Source: JAAYAY01 sp964429355
GTDB taxonomy: Bacteria; Planctomycetota; Planctomycetia; Pirellulales; Thermoguttaceae
Direction: 5' to 3'
Assembly: GCA_964429355.1 (NCBI GenBank)
Contig: CAYSCH010000070.1
Span: forward strand, 1 to 31,191
Length of the DNA: 31,191 nt
Shown: positions 16,128 through 23,760 of the stretch, one piece after another
Layout: each line of letters starts with the position of its first letter
How positions within the stretch are numbered: the first letter of the stretch is position 1
Made by a program: the position numbers and the translations under genes
The notes under the pieces: generated by a model
What the model saw: only the letters and a program-made list of their open reading frames with translations
Database searches by the model: none
What the model was told of the DNA's origin: nothing

Positions 16128-17179
16128 ACTCCCACGATCGGGTCATGATCGCCTTTGAGCACGAGCAACCGGACTGCGTGCCGCGCTGGTGCGGCGCGTC
16201 GCCGGAGTTTCTCGCCAAGGCCCAGCACGAGTTGAACCTGCAGGACGTCGAGAGCGTCTTTGTCCGCTTTGGCGACGATTTTCGCCGAGTTTCTGCACGT
16301 TACATCGGTCCCGAGTCTTCCCTGAGCCCCGAGGCCACGTCGCAGACCGTTTTCGGCATCGAGCGAGCCGGGTTTGGTTACGGTCAGCCGCTCAGCCACC
16401 CGCTGGCCAATGCCACCGTCGAACAGATCCACGATTACCCGTGGCCGGATCCGAACTGGCAGGACGTCTCCCGGATTCGTGTCGAGGCGCTCGCTTGGGA
16501 TCGGCAATATGCGATACTCGGTGGGGATTGGTCCCCCTTCTGGCACGATGCCATCGATCTCTTGGGCATGGAGAACCTCTCTCTGAAGATGTACGACCGA
16601 CCCGATCTGGTCGACGCCGTGCTCGAGCATATTGTCGACTACTACGCAGCCGTCAGCGAGCGGATCTTCAATGCCGCCGCCGACGCGATCGACGTGTTCT
16701 TCATTGGGAACGATTTTGGCAGCCAGAATGGGCCCTTGCTCAGCCCCAGCCAATTTGACCGCTTCATGGTGCCACATCTCCAGCGACTGGTCCATCTGGG
16801 TCATGCGTACGGGCTGAAAGTCCAGCTCCATTGCTGCGGCGGTTTTGAACCCCTGATTCCCGCCATGATCTCCGCCGGTCTCGACGGGCTGCACGCCGTC
16901 CAGCCTTCTTGCCGCGGCATGGATTTGGCCACCCTCAAAGCCCGTTACGGTGACGACATCCTCTTCAACGGCGCCATCGATTCCCACCATGTACTGATCA
17001 AGGGCACGCCGCAATCCGTTCGCGATCGAACGCGCGAGGTCCTGCGGATCATGGCCCCCGGCGGCGGCTACATCGCGGGTGCCAGCCACGACTATATTCT
17101 GGACGAAACTCCCGTTGAGAATGTCGTGGCCATGTTCGATGCAGTCGCTGAGTTCGGAGTCTATGGCAGCGACGGATAG
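16124..17179 (+). CDS. UroD/MtaA-superfamily protein 2 (putative methyltransferase-like)
   Basis: A 351-residue cytoplasmic protein of the uroporphyrinogen decarboxylase-like family. It begins 'MNSHDRVMIAFEHEQPDCVP' (the x-R-x-x-x-A-x-x-x-x-x-P-D-x-V-P opening shared by MtaA-like members). The motif 'VQLHCCGGFEPLIPAMISAG' places His236 and Cys238 in the H-x-C-G pattern of corrinoid:coenzyme M methyltransferases, where these ligate zinc. Cys263 follows in 'QPSCRGMDL'. Authentic HemE enzymes lack H-x-C here, so heme synthesis is unlikely. The ATG overlaps the fucosidase stop by 4 nt with GGAG upstream, so it is translationally coupled. It is clearly a different subfamily from the first UroD-like protein of the cassette. 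No B12-binding corrinoid protein is in the window. Reaction unknown. Confidence 0.8.
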   Translation: MNSHDRVMIAFEHEQPDCVPRWCGASPEFLAKAQHELNLQDVESVFVRFGDDFRRVSARYIGPESSLSPEATSQTVFGIERAGFGYGQPLSHPLANATVEQIHDYPWPDPNWQDVSRIRVEALAWDRQYAILGGDWSPFWHDAIDLLGMENLSLKMYDRPDLVDAVLEHIVDYYAAVSERIFNAAADAIDVFFIGNDFGSQNGPLLSPSQFDRFMVPHLQRLVHLGHAYGLKVQLHCCGGFEPLIPAMISAGLDGLHAVQPSCRGMDLATLKARYGDDILFNGAIDSHHVLIKGTPQSVRDRTREVLRIMAPGGGYIAGASHDYILDETPVENVVAMFDAVAEFGVYGSDG

Positions 17180-17317
17180 CCCCGGGGGAGATGTTTCCTG
17201 GACGCGGTCTGGCCTGGTGTACCGCAAGCGACTATGTTAACAGGGCAGGATGTCCCCGTTCGGGCTGCATCCGAACTGGGCTCGGAGGAGAAGAACCGAC
17301 AAGCAGCCCTGACAGAA

Positions 17318-17334
17318 CGTGGGAGTCTCCCACG
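17318..17334. promoter_or_regulatory. Perfect 17-bp palindrome upstream of the fucose-isomerase-like gene
   Basis: CGTGGGAG (17318-17325), a single T, then CTCCCACG (17327-17334): perfect 8-bp arms around one base. It lies in a 222-nt gap, 68 nt before the start codon. The one-base centre makes it look like a dimeric regulator's operator more than an RNA hairpin. The gene at 17402 may therefore have its own promoter and regulation. No clear -35/-10 pair was found. Confidence 0.5.
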
Positions 17335-17401
17335 GTCATCGATGTGCGTGAATGCTGGTTCTGTGAACGGCACTGAGACTCAGTTTCCTGGGAGATCAAC
17401 C

Positions 17402-18886
17402 ATGTGCGAATCGTGCAATGGCGACGGTTTCGGACGGCGGGAGTTTCTGGCCTTGGGGGGCGCCATGGGCGCATCGATGTTTCTATCGGGTCTGGCGTCA
17501 GACCGGGCCGGGGCGGCCGAGATGGCCATGACCCCGTTGGCCAAGAAGCCCGCCCGTGTATTGGTGGCCTTTCTCTATCCGCCGGCCGACGTGGTCAACG
17601 AAGGCAAGATGGAGGACTCGTGGGCCCCGCACCAGTGGTTCACCTGGCCCGGGAATCAGTTCCAGCCCGAGGCGCAGGAACAGAAGTTCAGCGCGAAGAT
17701 TCGGGAGATGGGGCAGGCGTTGGGAATGGAAATCGAGTTCACACCGCGCGCCATCTATCAGCAGGCTAAGGTCGACGAGTTCATCGCCTATGCCAAGCAG
17801 AGCGCTCCCGACGCCGTGCTGATCGTCAACTTCTGGAACACTCTGTCGAATTGGGCATTCCGGATGGCGACCGAATCGGCGCCGACGGCCATCGTCTATC
17901 ACTCGCTCGGTTCGAACCACCAGTTGCCCCCCGAATCGCTCCGCAAGGCAGAAGGTCTCTACTATATCCATTCCATGGAGAACTTCGACGAAATCCAGCG
18001 CGGTCTCCGCGCAGTGCGGGCCAAGAAAATGCTGGCCCAAAGCCGATTGCTGCGAGTCTCCGGTAAGGTGACGTCGCTCACGCAAGATCGTGAGACGCGG
18101 CTCGATACGGAGATTGTGAGTGTTCCGGCCGAGGAGCTCAACGCCATGTTCGATGCTGTCGTGGTGGACGAAGCCCTGCGGAAAGAGGCTATGGAGTTCA
18201 AGGGGCAGGCCTTGCACGTGGCCGACGTAACCGATGAGTACCTCGTCGAGGCGATGCGGGCCCACCGGGCTGTCCGCCAGATTGTCGATCGCTATTCGGC
18301 CGATGCGATCACGATCGAGTGCCTGATGCTGAAACACCGCAAGCCGTGTCTCAGCTTCGCCATCAACAACGGGAATCTCCTTCCCAGCGGATGTGAGAAT
18401 CACCTCGATGCAACACTGACCTTGATGCTTGGCCGGTGGCTCCTCGACCGCGCGGGCTTCCAGCACAATCCGGAGTTCGACACGAGCGAGAACCACTATT
18501 TCGGCGCCCACTGCACCTGTGCCCTGAAGTTGCACGGCCTGGAGGGAGAGAGCCAGAAGTATGCCGTGCGGCCGTTCTTTCACCAGCTTCCGAAAACGGC
18601 AGCGTTGGATGTCCAGTGGACGCCCGGCGAACCGGTGATGGTCGCCAAGTACCAGAGCGGCCAGGACAAGCTGTGTTGCTGGCTGGGCAAGGTGATTGAA
18701 TCTCCCGCGTCGCCGCCAACTGGGGGCTGCGCCACCCGAGTGCTGCTGGAGATCGAGGGCGTCCAAGACGTCTGCGACATCTACCCCGGCCCGCACCCCG
18801 TGCTGTTCTGCGGCGATCGTGGCGACGCCCGTCGGCTGAAGGCCTTTGCCCGCATGTACCGTTTCCAGCTTGATGGGAATGTGTGA
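17402..18886 (+). CDS. L-fucose/L-arabinose isomerase-like protein with Tat signal
   Basis: A 494-residue protein starting at the ATG at 17402, preceded by GGGAGA. The N-terminus has a twin-arginine signal 'GRREFLALGGAMGASMFLSG' followed by an Ala-rich end, so export to the periplasm in folded form is predicted. The body resembles the fucose/arabinose isomerase fold. The C-terminal region 'LLPSGCENHLDATLTLMLGR' (C-E then D-A-x-L-T, like the metal-ligand region of FucI) is followed by 'SENHYFGAHCTCALKL' with a candidate ligand His, and the domain closes with 'ARMYRFQL'. FucI interconverts L-fucose and L-fuculose in the cytoplasm, so a Tat signal is odd. The protein may act in the periplasm or may have changed function. 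It is the last gene of the cassette, separated by 222 nt. Family placement is from motif reading only. Confidence 0.65.
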   Translation: MCESCNGDGFGRREFLALGGAMGASMFLSGLASDRAGAAEMAMTPLAKKPARVLVAFLYPPADVVNEGKMEDSWAPHQWFTWPGNQFQPEAQEQKFSAKIREMGQALGMEIEFTPRAIYQQAKVDEFIAYAKQSAPDAVLIVNFWNTLSNWAFRMATESAPTAIVYHSLGSNHQLPPESLRKAEGLYYIHSMENFDEIQRGLRAVRAKKMLAQSRLLRVSGKVTSLTQDRETRLDTEIVSVPAEELNAMFDAVVVDEALRKEAMEFKGQALHVADVTDEYLVEAMRAHRAVRQIVDRYSADAITIECLMLKHRKPCLSFAINNGNLLPSGCENHLDATLTLMLGRWLLDRAGFQHNPEFDTSENHYFGAHCTCALKLHGLEGESQKYAVRPFFHQLPKTAALDVQWTPGEPVMVAKYQSGQDKLCCWLGKVIESPASPPTGGCATRVLLEIEGVQDVCDIYPGPHPVLFCGDRGDARRLKAFARMYRFQLDGNV

Positions 18887-18896
18887 GCGGGATCGT

Positions 18897-18922
18897 TCGG
18901 GGTCAGTTTGGTGCGGACCCGA
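18897..18922 (+). terminator. Possible terminator hairpin after the fucose cassette
   Basis: TCGGGGTC (18897-18904) pairs with GACCCGA (18916-18922), a 7-bp stem with one bulged G and an 11-nt loop, starting 10 nt after the last stop codon of the cassette. There is no T-tract. The remaining convergent spacer to 19100 shows nothing else. Confidence 0.35.
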
Positions 18923-19100
18923 CCGGCGGCAACTGGTTCGTGTTCATCCGTCGCCGTCGCGCCCCTCCATTTCGACGGCGGCGGATTCCCTGCCGCCTTG
19001 CCTTGAGTGCTGGTTCGCGCAACGTGGCGGCACCTTCAAGAGGCGAGCTCCCACTGCCAATCCGTCGTCCCTGGGGAGCGTCGATCGGGGGAACGGTCTT

Positions 19101-20567
19101 CTATGGATCCTGCAGGACTGCCGAAACGTCCCACGTGAGCGATTGCTTCCACTGGCTGGCCTTCACATTGCCGCTGGCGGGGTCGAATGTCGGTGGCGGG
19201 CATTGCCACCANNNNNNNNNNCCTGTTCGGGAGTCCAGAATCGATACGCGATGACAGAATACGAGGTCCAATGGAGGGTACCAGAAGGGGGGCGAACTGC
19301 GATAGTATGATCCCTTGTCACGGGATCTGACGGCCAGTCGCCAGCCTTCTTCCGAGACGACGATGTAGTTGTCGTTCGATAGAATTGCCAGTGGTTCTCC
19401 GCGGAACTTCAGGATCTTGTTCGATCCTCGCCGGAAAACCCAATGGTAATCGCGTTCAAATACCTTCGGACTGATAATGCACCCGTGATTTGGTGCAACC
19501 GTCCAGTCGAGCAACGTGCCCAGTCGGCCGATCGGAGCTGCCAGGTTGGCCGTCGTCGAGGCAAACTTCTCGATTCGGCAATCCTCCAGGATGTCCACGG
19601 TCGACAGTTCGAACGGGGTCCGTGCCGGGTCGGAATCGTCGACGTGCACCAGCAGCAGGGCACGGTCGGTGAGAATCGGGAACGTCCGGCCGCTCGGGGA
19701 ATGGCCTGAAAGCCGGGCGCAATCCAGACGGTCTTGCTCCTCCCACGTATCGGTTGCCCAGCGAAACAGGACGGCATCCGTTGTTCCGCGCGCGGCCTGT
19801 ATGGCGACCAGGGCACTGCTATCGGCGAGAAACGTCGGAAAGTAAAATCTCTGGCCCTCGGGTTCAGGCAGCTCGGCAACCAGGTTCGATGTGGCCATGC
19901 TGAATACCTTGATCGATGGCGATTCGTCATAGCCGGCAATGAACCGACCGTCCGGAGATACTCCATAAATGTTATACAGAGCATGCTTCCTGGCAATCTG
20001 ACGGGCAAGGTCCGGCAGGGCAGCCGTTTGTGCAGCCGCTTCCACATCCGATCGTGCCGTGATCGACGGTTTCCACATGGCGTTGCGCGCCGCGGAGGAC
20101 CACGCGAACAGTGCAATAGCAGATGCGAGCATCGCAGCGGAGCACGCGATGCGCCTGGTCATGGTTGCCGAACGCCATCGCCGCGCAGCCAGAACCATGA
20201 TTTGCAGCATGCACGCACCCAGCAACGCTGCCGCAACGCCGGCGACCGAGATCGCCAGCAGTCGTGGCAGCAGCTCGAGGAAGGAGAACGAGTAGAGGCC
20301 CAGAAGGAATGCGCCCAGCAGGTAGAGGCCGATGGTGATCGACCAGACAGCGCCGGTGATGATCGTGGCCCGGAAGATTCGCTTCCATCCCCGCGCGGTC
20401 GATCTCCCGAAGGAAAGAATGAGCAACGACAGCCAGACGAGATAGAGAAGTTGTTCGAATGCGGCCTCGGCATTCACGGAAACGAACTGCACGATGCACG
20501 AAGTGAAAGCCCAGGCAAACACCATTGCCAGGAGAAGAGTCGACAGCGAATACTGGATGCGTTTCAT
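19101..20567 (-). CDS. Planctomycete membrane protein with WD40-like C-terminal domain
   Basis: About 488 residues from the ATG at 20567. The N-terminus 'MKRIQYSLSTLLLAMVFAW' is the 'R-x-Q-Y-S-L-x-x-L-L' opening frequent in planctomycete membrane proteins. About five hydrophobic helices fill residues 8-160. The rest (about 190-480) reads as beta-propeller-type repeats, with phrases such as 'NIYGVSPDGRFIAGYDES', 'LSGHSPSGRTFPILTDRA' and 'EPLAILSNDNYIVVSEEGWR'. No catalytic motif is visible; a scaffold or sensor at the inner membrane is a guess. A 10-N gap (19212-19221) interrupts it close to the C-terminus, but the frame is preserved. It is convergent with the fucose cassette and 183 nt downstream of the dehydrogenase gene, so it may have its own promoter. 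Confidence 0.7.
   Translation of the reverse strand: MKRIQYSLSTLLLAMVFAWAFTSCIVQFVSVNAEAAFEQLLYLVWLSLLILSFGRSTARGWKRIFRATIITGAVWSITIGLYLLGAFLLGLYSFSFLELLPRLLAISVAGVAAALLGACMLQIMVLAARRWRSATMTRRIACSAAMLASAIALFAWSSAARNAMWKPSITARSDVEAAAQTAALPDLARQIARKHALYNIYGVSPDGRFIAGYDESPSIKVFSMATSNLVAELPEPEGQRFYFPTFLADSSALVAIQAARGTTDAVLFRWATDTWEEQDRLDCARLSGHSPSGRTFPILTDRALLLVHVDDSDPARTPFELSTVDILEDCRIEKFASTTANLAAPIGRLGTLLDWTVAPNHGCIISPKVFERDYHWVFRRGSNKILKFRGEPLAILSNDNYIVVSEEGWRLAVRSRDKGSYYRSSPPFWYPPLDLVFCHRVSILDSRTXXXXWWQCPPPTFDPASGNVKASQWKQSLTWDVSAVLQDP
19212..19221. other. Assembly gap (10 N) inside the WD40-like membrane protein gene
   Basis: The second 10-base run of N in the window. As with the first, the frame is maintained across it. 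The true length may differ from ten. Confidence 0.95.
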
Positions 20568-20750
20568 AGTCCGACTGCGCACCAATGGCCTTGTGTGATT
20601 TGCGGAAGGGTAGTTATCATACTCCAGGCCAGCGAGGCACAGAGAACACGGTGGGGGCCCGGCAACAGGCAGACGCCGGCACGCAGGAACAAGAATTTGT
20701 GGTGCGTGAAGACGTCAAGACGAGCCCTGTTTTCGAGGGCAAGATCAGGG

Positions 20751-21746
20751 TCAGTTGATTACATTGCGCAAGGGTTGGCCGACGATGGCGCGGCGGCAGG
20801 TTATGGTGGATTTCGTGCGGATATCGAGGAGGCCCTCTTCACTGTAGAAGGCTGCGTGGGGATTGAGAATCAGCCGCTGGTGGGCGGCGTGGTTGGGATC
20901 GCGCCAGGCAACGATGAGCGGATCGTCGGCGGCGGGGGGTTCGTGGGGGAGGACGTCGATTCCGACGCCAGCCAGCCGTCCGCTGGCCAATGCGTCGGGA
21001 ATCGCGGAAGTGTCGACAATCGCCCCCCGGGCGGTATTGACGAGATAAGATCGCGCCGGCATCTGAGCAATCGCCTCGGCGCTGATCAATCCGCGGGTTT
21101 CTTCCGTACAGGGACAGTGGACCGAGACCACCATCGATTGGGCGAGCAATTCTTCAAGGGTCTCCGTCCGCCGGATGCCCAAGGCCCGGTCGTAGCCGTC
21201 GGGCTTGTAGGGATCGTAGAAGACGACGTCCATTCCGAGGACCTTGGCCCGCAGGGCAGCGGCGGAGCCGATGCGTCCCAGTCCGATCACGCCAAAGACA
21301 GAACCTCGCAGTCGCGCGAGGGGAACCGCGTTGGTGTAGTCCCAGACTCCCGGGCCGGCTCTGAGAAGGGAATTTTGGAGATGAATCCCGCGGGTCAGGG
21401 CCAGCATCATGCCGATGGCGGTGTCGGCCACTTCCTCCGACCCGTAATCCGGGACAATCGCCACCGGGATGCCGCGCTCGCGGGCCGCCCGCCAGTCGAT
21501 GTTGTCGTAGCCCACGCCGCCGCGGACGATGACCTTGCAGCGAGTGAGCCGCTCGATGGTCGTTCTCGTGAGCGAAATGGCGTGGTAGGCGACGATCGCA
21601 TCCATATCCTCGATCCGGCCCACCAGGTCCGCTTCGCACTTCGCATTGAGCGCCACGACCCGGGCCGTGTCGCCAAGGATCCGGCGTTCGGGCTGGAGGT
21701 CGTCGGTGATGAAATCGGCGATGGCCACACAATAGTCGTCCTTCAT
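20751..21746 (-). CDS. D-isomer-specific 2-hydroxyacid dehydrogenase (CtBP/SerA-like, NAD-dependent)
   Basis: A 331-residue cytoplasmic oxidoreductase of the usual length. The NAD-binding motif G-L-G-R-I-G lies at residues 155-160 within 'FGVIGLGRIGSAAALRAKVL', with Asp178 in 'VVFYDPY' selecting NAD(H). The catalytic residues are in place: Arg240 in 'NTARGAIVD', Glu269 in 'DVLPHEPP' and His297 in 'NPHAAFYSEEG'. This last form (N-P-H-A-A-F-Y-S-E-E) is like the CtBP-type branch. It would reduce a 2-keto acid to the D-hydroxyacid or the reverse; the substrate is unknown. The ATG at 21746 starts the domain; longer frames lack support. It follows the guanylate-kinase-like gene by 29 nt and is likely co-transcribed with it. 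Confidence 0.9.
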   Translation of the reverse strand: MKDDYCVAIADFITDDLQPERRILGDTARVVALNAKCEADLVGRIEDMDAIVAYHAISLTRTTIERLTRCKVIVRGGVGYDNIDWRAARERGIPVAIVPDYGSEEVADTAIGMMLALTRGIHLQNSLLRAGPGVWDYTNAVPLARLRGSVFGVIGLGRIGSAAALRAKVLGMDVVFYDPYKPDGYDRALGIRRTETLEELLAQSMVVSVHCPCTEETRGLISAEAIAQMPARSYLVNTARGAIVDTSAIPDALASGRLAGVGIDVLPHEPPAADDPLIVAWRDPNHAAHQRLILNPHAAFYSEEGLLDIRTKSTITCRRAIVGQPLRNVIN

Positions 21747-21775
21747 GGTTGGTCCTTTGCAGTCCTTGATTTCGC

Positions 21776-22546
21776 TCACAGTGGTGGATCGGTCCAGGCT
21801 TCCAGGCCGGGAGCGGGGAGGCCGGCCAGGAGCTGGGTGAATGTTTCGAGCGTGGCGGCGGCTTCGCCGTAGGGACGACCCAGGAATTGTCCCTGGGGGT
21901 TGCGGTTCCACTGGGGGGAACCTTCACCCGCCCGGCCGACAAGCACGTGGTCGAAGAGATCGGCCGCACGGAGTTCATCGACGGCGTCTGCCGCCCGAAC
22001 CGCAACGTCGGCAAGGAAAGCCTCGTCGGTAATTCGGGCGTGGAATGCTGCACGTGCCAGCAGGCGCAGGACACCAAGTCCCTTGAGGTATTCGGCCGCA
22101 TCGATCCGGCACGCTTTCAACTGCGCGATTTCCTGGCAACCGAGGGGCGGGACAAATACGGTGGTGACGTCGACATTGCGAAGGTAGTCGGAAAACGGGA
22201 GCGATCGCGCGATTTCCTGGCAGGCTTCCAGGACCACCACAGGGGTGCGAGCCGAGACGATCCGCTCGAGATCCAGCACCTGCGGGTACCTATGGCTCAC
22301 CGCGTGGATATACCGATCGCCCTCGAGCGACTCGATTTCCGTCCGAGGCCGAAAATAGTCGGGATCGTTCCAGATGGCCGTCTCGTCGGGGCGGGGCCCG
22401 CCGCTGCGTGACTCGCGGCTCTTGATGACGGCAAGAGTTGAGAAGTTGAGGTCTGCGTGGAATTCGGCCGCAGCCGCCAGCAACGGTCCCTTGCCACCGC
22501 ACGACGGTCCAGAAAGTGCAATCAGACGTTTTCCGGCGGGGTCCAT
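21776..22546 (-). CDS. Guanylate-kinase-like P-loop protein with altered Walker A
   Basis: A 256-residue protein that opens like guanylate kinases: 'LIALSGPSCGGKGPLLAAAA', compared with L-I-V-x-S-G-P-S-G-A-G-K-S-T. The Walker A Lys19 is kept, but the following Ser/Thr, which binds Mg-phosphate, is Gly20-Pro21. 'STLAVIKSRESRSGGPRPDE' stands where GMP kinases have the T-T-R-x-x-R-x-G-E GMP-binding segment, and 'VTTVFVPPLGCQEIAQLKA' matches the later I-F-I-x-P-P-S-x-x-E-L. The C-terminal ~80 residues are extra. A housekeeping Gmk is normally about 200 residues with a canonical P-loop, so this is a divergent paralogue, possibly acting on another nucleotide-like substrate. It lies 29 nt upstream of the dehydrogenase gene. 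Function unknown. Confidence 0.65.
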   Translation of the reverse strand: MDPAGKRLIALSGPSCGGKGPLLAAAAEFHADLNFSTLAVIKSRESRSGGPRPDETAIWNDPDYFRPRTEIESLEGDRYIHAVSHRYPQVLDLERIVSARTPVVVLEACQEIARSLPFSDYLRNVDVTTVFVPPLGCQEIAQLKACRIDAAEYLKGLGVLRLLARAAFHARITDEAFLADVAVRAADAVDELRAADLFDHVLVGRAGEGSPQWNRNPQGQFLGRPYGEAAATLETFTQLLAGLPAPGLEAWTDPPL

Positions 22547-22660
22547 GGGTGGTAACTACTGGAACTGGCTGGGAGGATGGATCATAATCCATCGAATCGA
22601 TCGTTTTGATCCAGTTGAAAGCAGTCTGTACTTTAACGAATGGAACCCGGAGCGACAACA

Positions 22661-23554
22661 ATGCGAGTCTGCCTGATACTGCTGTCTCTGGTCGTACTGC
22701 TTGCCCATTCCGCGGTCGCCGCCGAGCCACTGGTGACGCTGGATGTCTGGCCGGGTGCAGCACCGGGCGAGAAGGGCAATATCGGACCGGAGCGGTTGGC
22801 GCCGGAAACTCCCGAAAGGCCGGTCGCCCGGGTTGAGAATGTGGCGAAACCGACGATCGAGGTCTACAAGCCGGAGGCAGGGAAGGATACCGGAGCGGCG
22901 GTGTTGATTTGCCCGGGCGGCGGCTACAACATTCTTGCCTACGACCTGGAAGGCACCGAGGTGGCCGAATGGCTCAACTCGATTGGTGTGACGGGAGTGG
23001 TGCTCAAGTATCGCGTGCCGCGGCGGGAGGGGCGCGAGAAGCACGACGCCCCCCTGCAGGACGCCCAGCGGGCCATGAGCCTCGTGCGGTCCAAGGCGGC
23101 GGAGTGGCAGATCGACCCTGAGCGGATCGGAATCCTGGGGTTCTCGGCCGGCGGGCACCTCTCGGCCACCACGGCCACGAACTCGGACCGGCGGAATTAA
23201 GAGCCAGTCGACGCGGTGGACCAGCTCAGTTGCCGGCCCGACTTTGCAGTTCTCATCTACCCGGCCTACCTGCTGAAGGACAAGAGCGACGAGTTTGCGC
23301 CGGAGATTCGTGTGAGCGAGACCACGCCGCCGGTGTTCTTCGCCCATGCGAGCGACGACCCCCACGGTGCGGAAAACAGTGTTCGCATGTATCTGGCGCT
23401 CAAGAAGGCGGGCGTTTTGAGCGAGATGCACATCTACGCCTCGGGCGGACACGGCTTCGGACTTCGCCCAAGCGAGCACCCAAGTTGCACCTGGCCGGTG
23501 CGCTGCGCCGAGTGGATGAAGAGCCGGGGGTTGCTGGGGAAGACGGTGGAGTGA
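22661..23554 (+). pseudogene. Secreted alpha/beta hydrolase interrupted by one in-frame TAA
   Basis: The frame encodes a signal peptide (MRVCLILLS to A-V-A-A-E) and an alpha/beta-hydrolase of the dienelactone-hydrolase/esterase type often seen in planctomycete glycan clusters. 'LICPGGGYNILAYDLEG' is the oxyanion region, 'GILGFSAGGHLS' the nucleophile elbow (Ser162), 'HASDDPHG' holds Asp232 or 233, and 'SGGHGFG' holds His264. The only defect is TAA at 23198-23200 (codon 180), between 'NSDRRN' and 'EPVDAVD'. The frame on both sides is the same, and relatives tend to have Tyr there, so one base change (TAC/TAT to TAA) explains it. The catalytic Asp and His lie after the stop. This is either a recent nonsense mutation, a sequencing error, or recoding. 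Full length would be about 297 residues. GGAG precedes the ATG. Confidence 0.75.
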
Positions 23555-23760
23555 AGGACTGAGCCGGCTTGATCCCTGGAAATGAAAGAGTGAACGGAAA
23601 GCGGCAGGTGAGACAAAGACCCCGGGAACTTGACCCCAGACACTCTGCGGCTCTGGCGGTTACAGACCCGTCTTCCAGCGACTGATTGGCCGACGTGTTT
23701 GGACCAGCTCTTGTACCACTCGGGAGAGAAGAACTCACGGGCGATGGCTGGTCGCTTCAT
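23434..23760 (-). other. Small frame coupled to the NfeD gene (possible gene remnant)
   Basis: An ATG at 23760 overlaps the NfeD stop codon in the ATGA arrangement typical of coupled genes. The first 25 residues ('MKRPAIAREFFSPEWYKSWS' then KHVGQ) look protein-like. The rest becomes low-quality and runs antisense over the 3' end of the alpha/beta hydrolase gene. It may be the surviving start of a decayed downstream gene. I do not recognise it. Confidence 0.2.

Noticed and set aside
16124..17179. Heme-biosynthesis HemE assignment for the second UroD-like gene
   Set aside because: The H-x-C-G motif and sugar-cassette context fit the methyltransferase-like branch, and no other heme gene is nearby.
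15935..17227. A 430-residue minus-strand frame opposite the second UroD-like gene
   Set aside because: It is a shadow of a gene whose start is coupled to the fucosidase stop and which carries the H-x-C-G motif.
17498..18796. A 432-residue minus-strand frame opposite the fucose-isomerase-like gene
   Set aside because: It lies wholly inside the plus-strand gene, which has a Tat signal, ribosome-binding site and fold motifs. No motif is recognised in the antisense frame.
19734..21872. A 712-residue open frame on the plus strand
   Set aside because: It runs antisense through the WD40-like membrane gene, the intergenic space and the dehydrogenase gene, both of which have solid motifs on the minus strand. 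Its composition is typical of a shadow frame.
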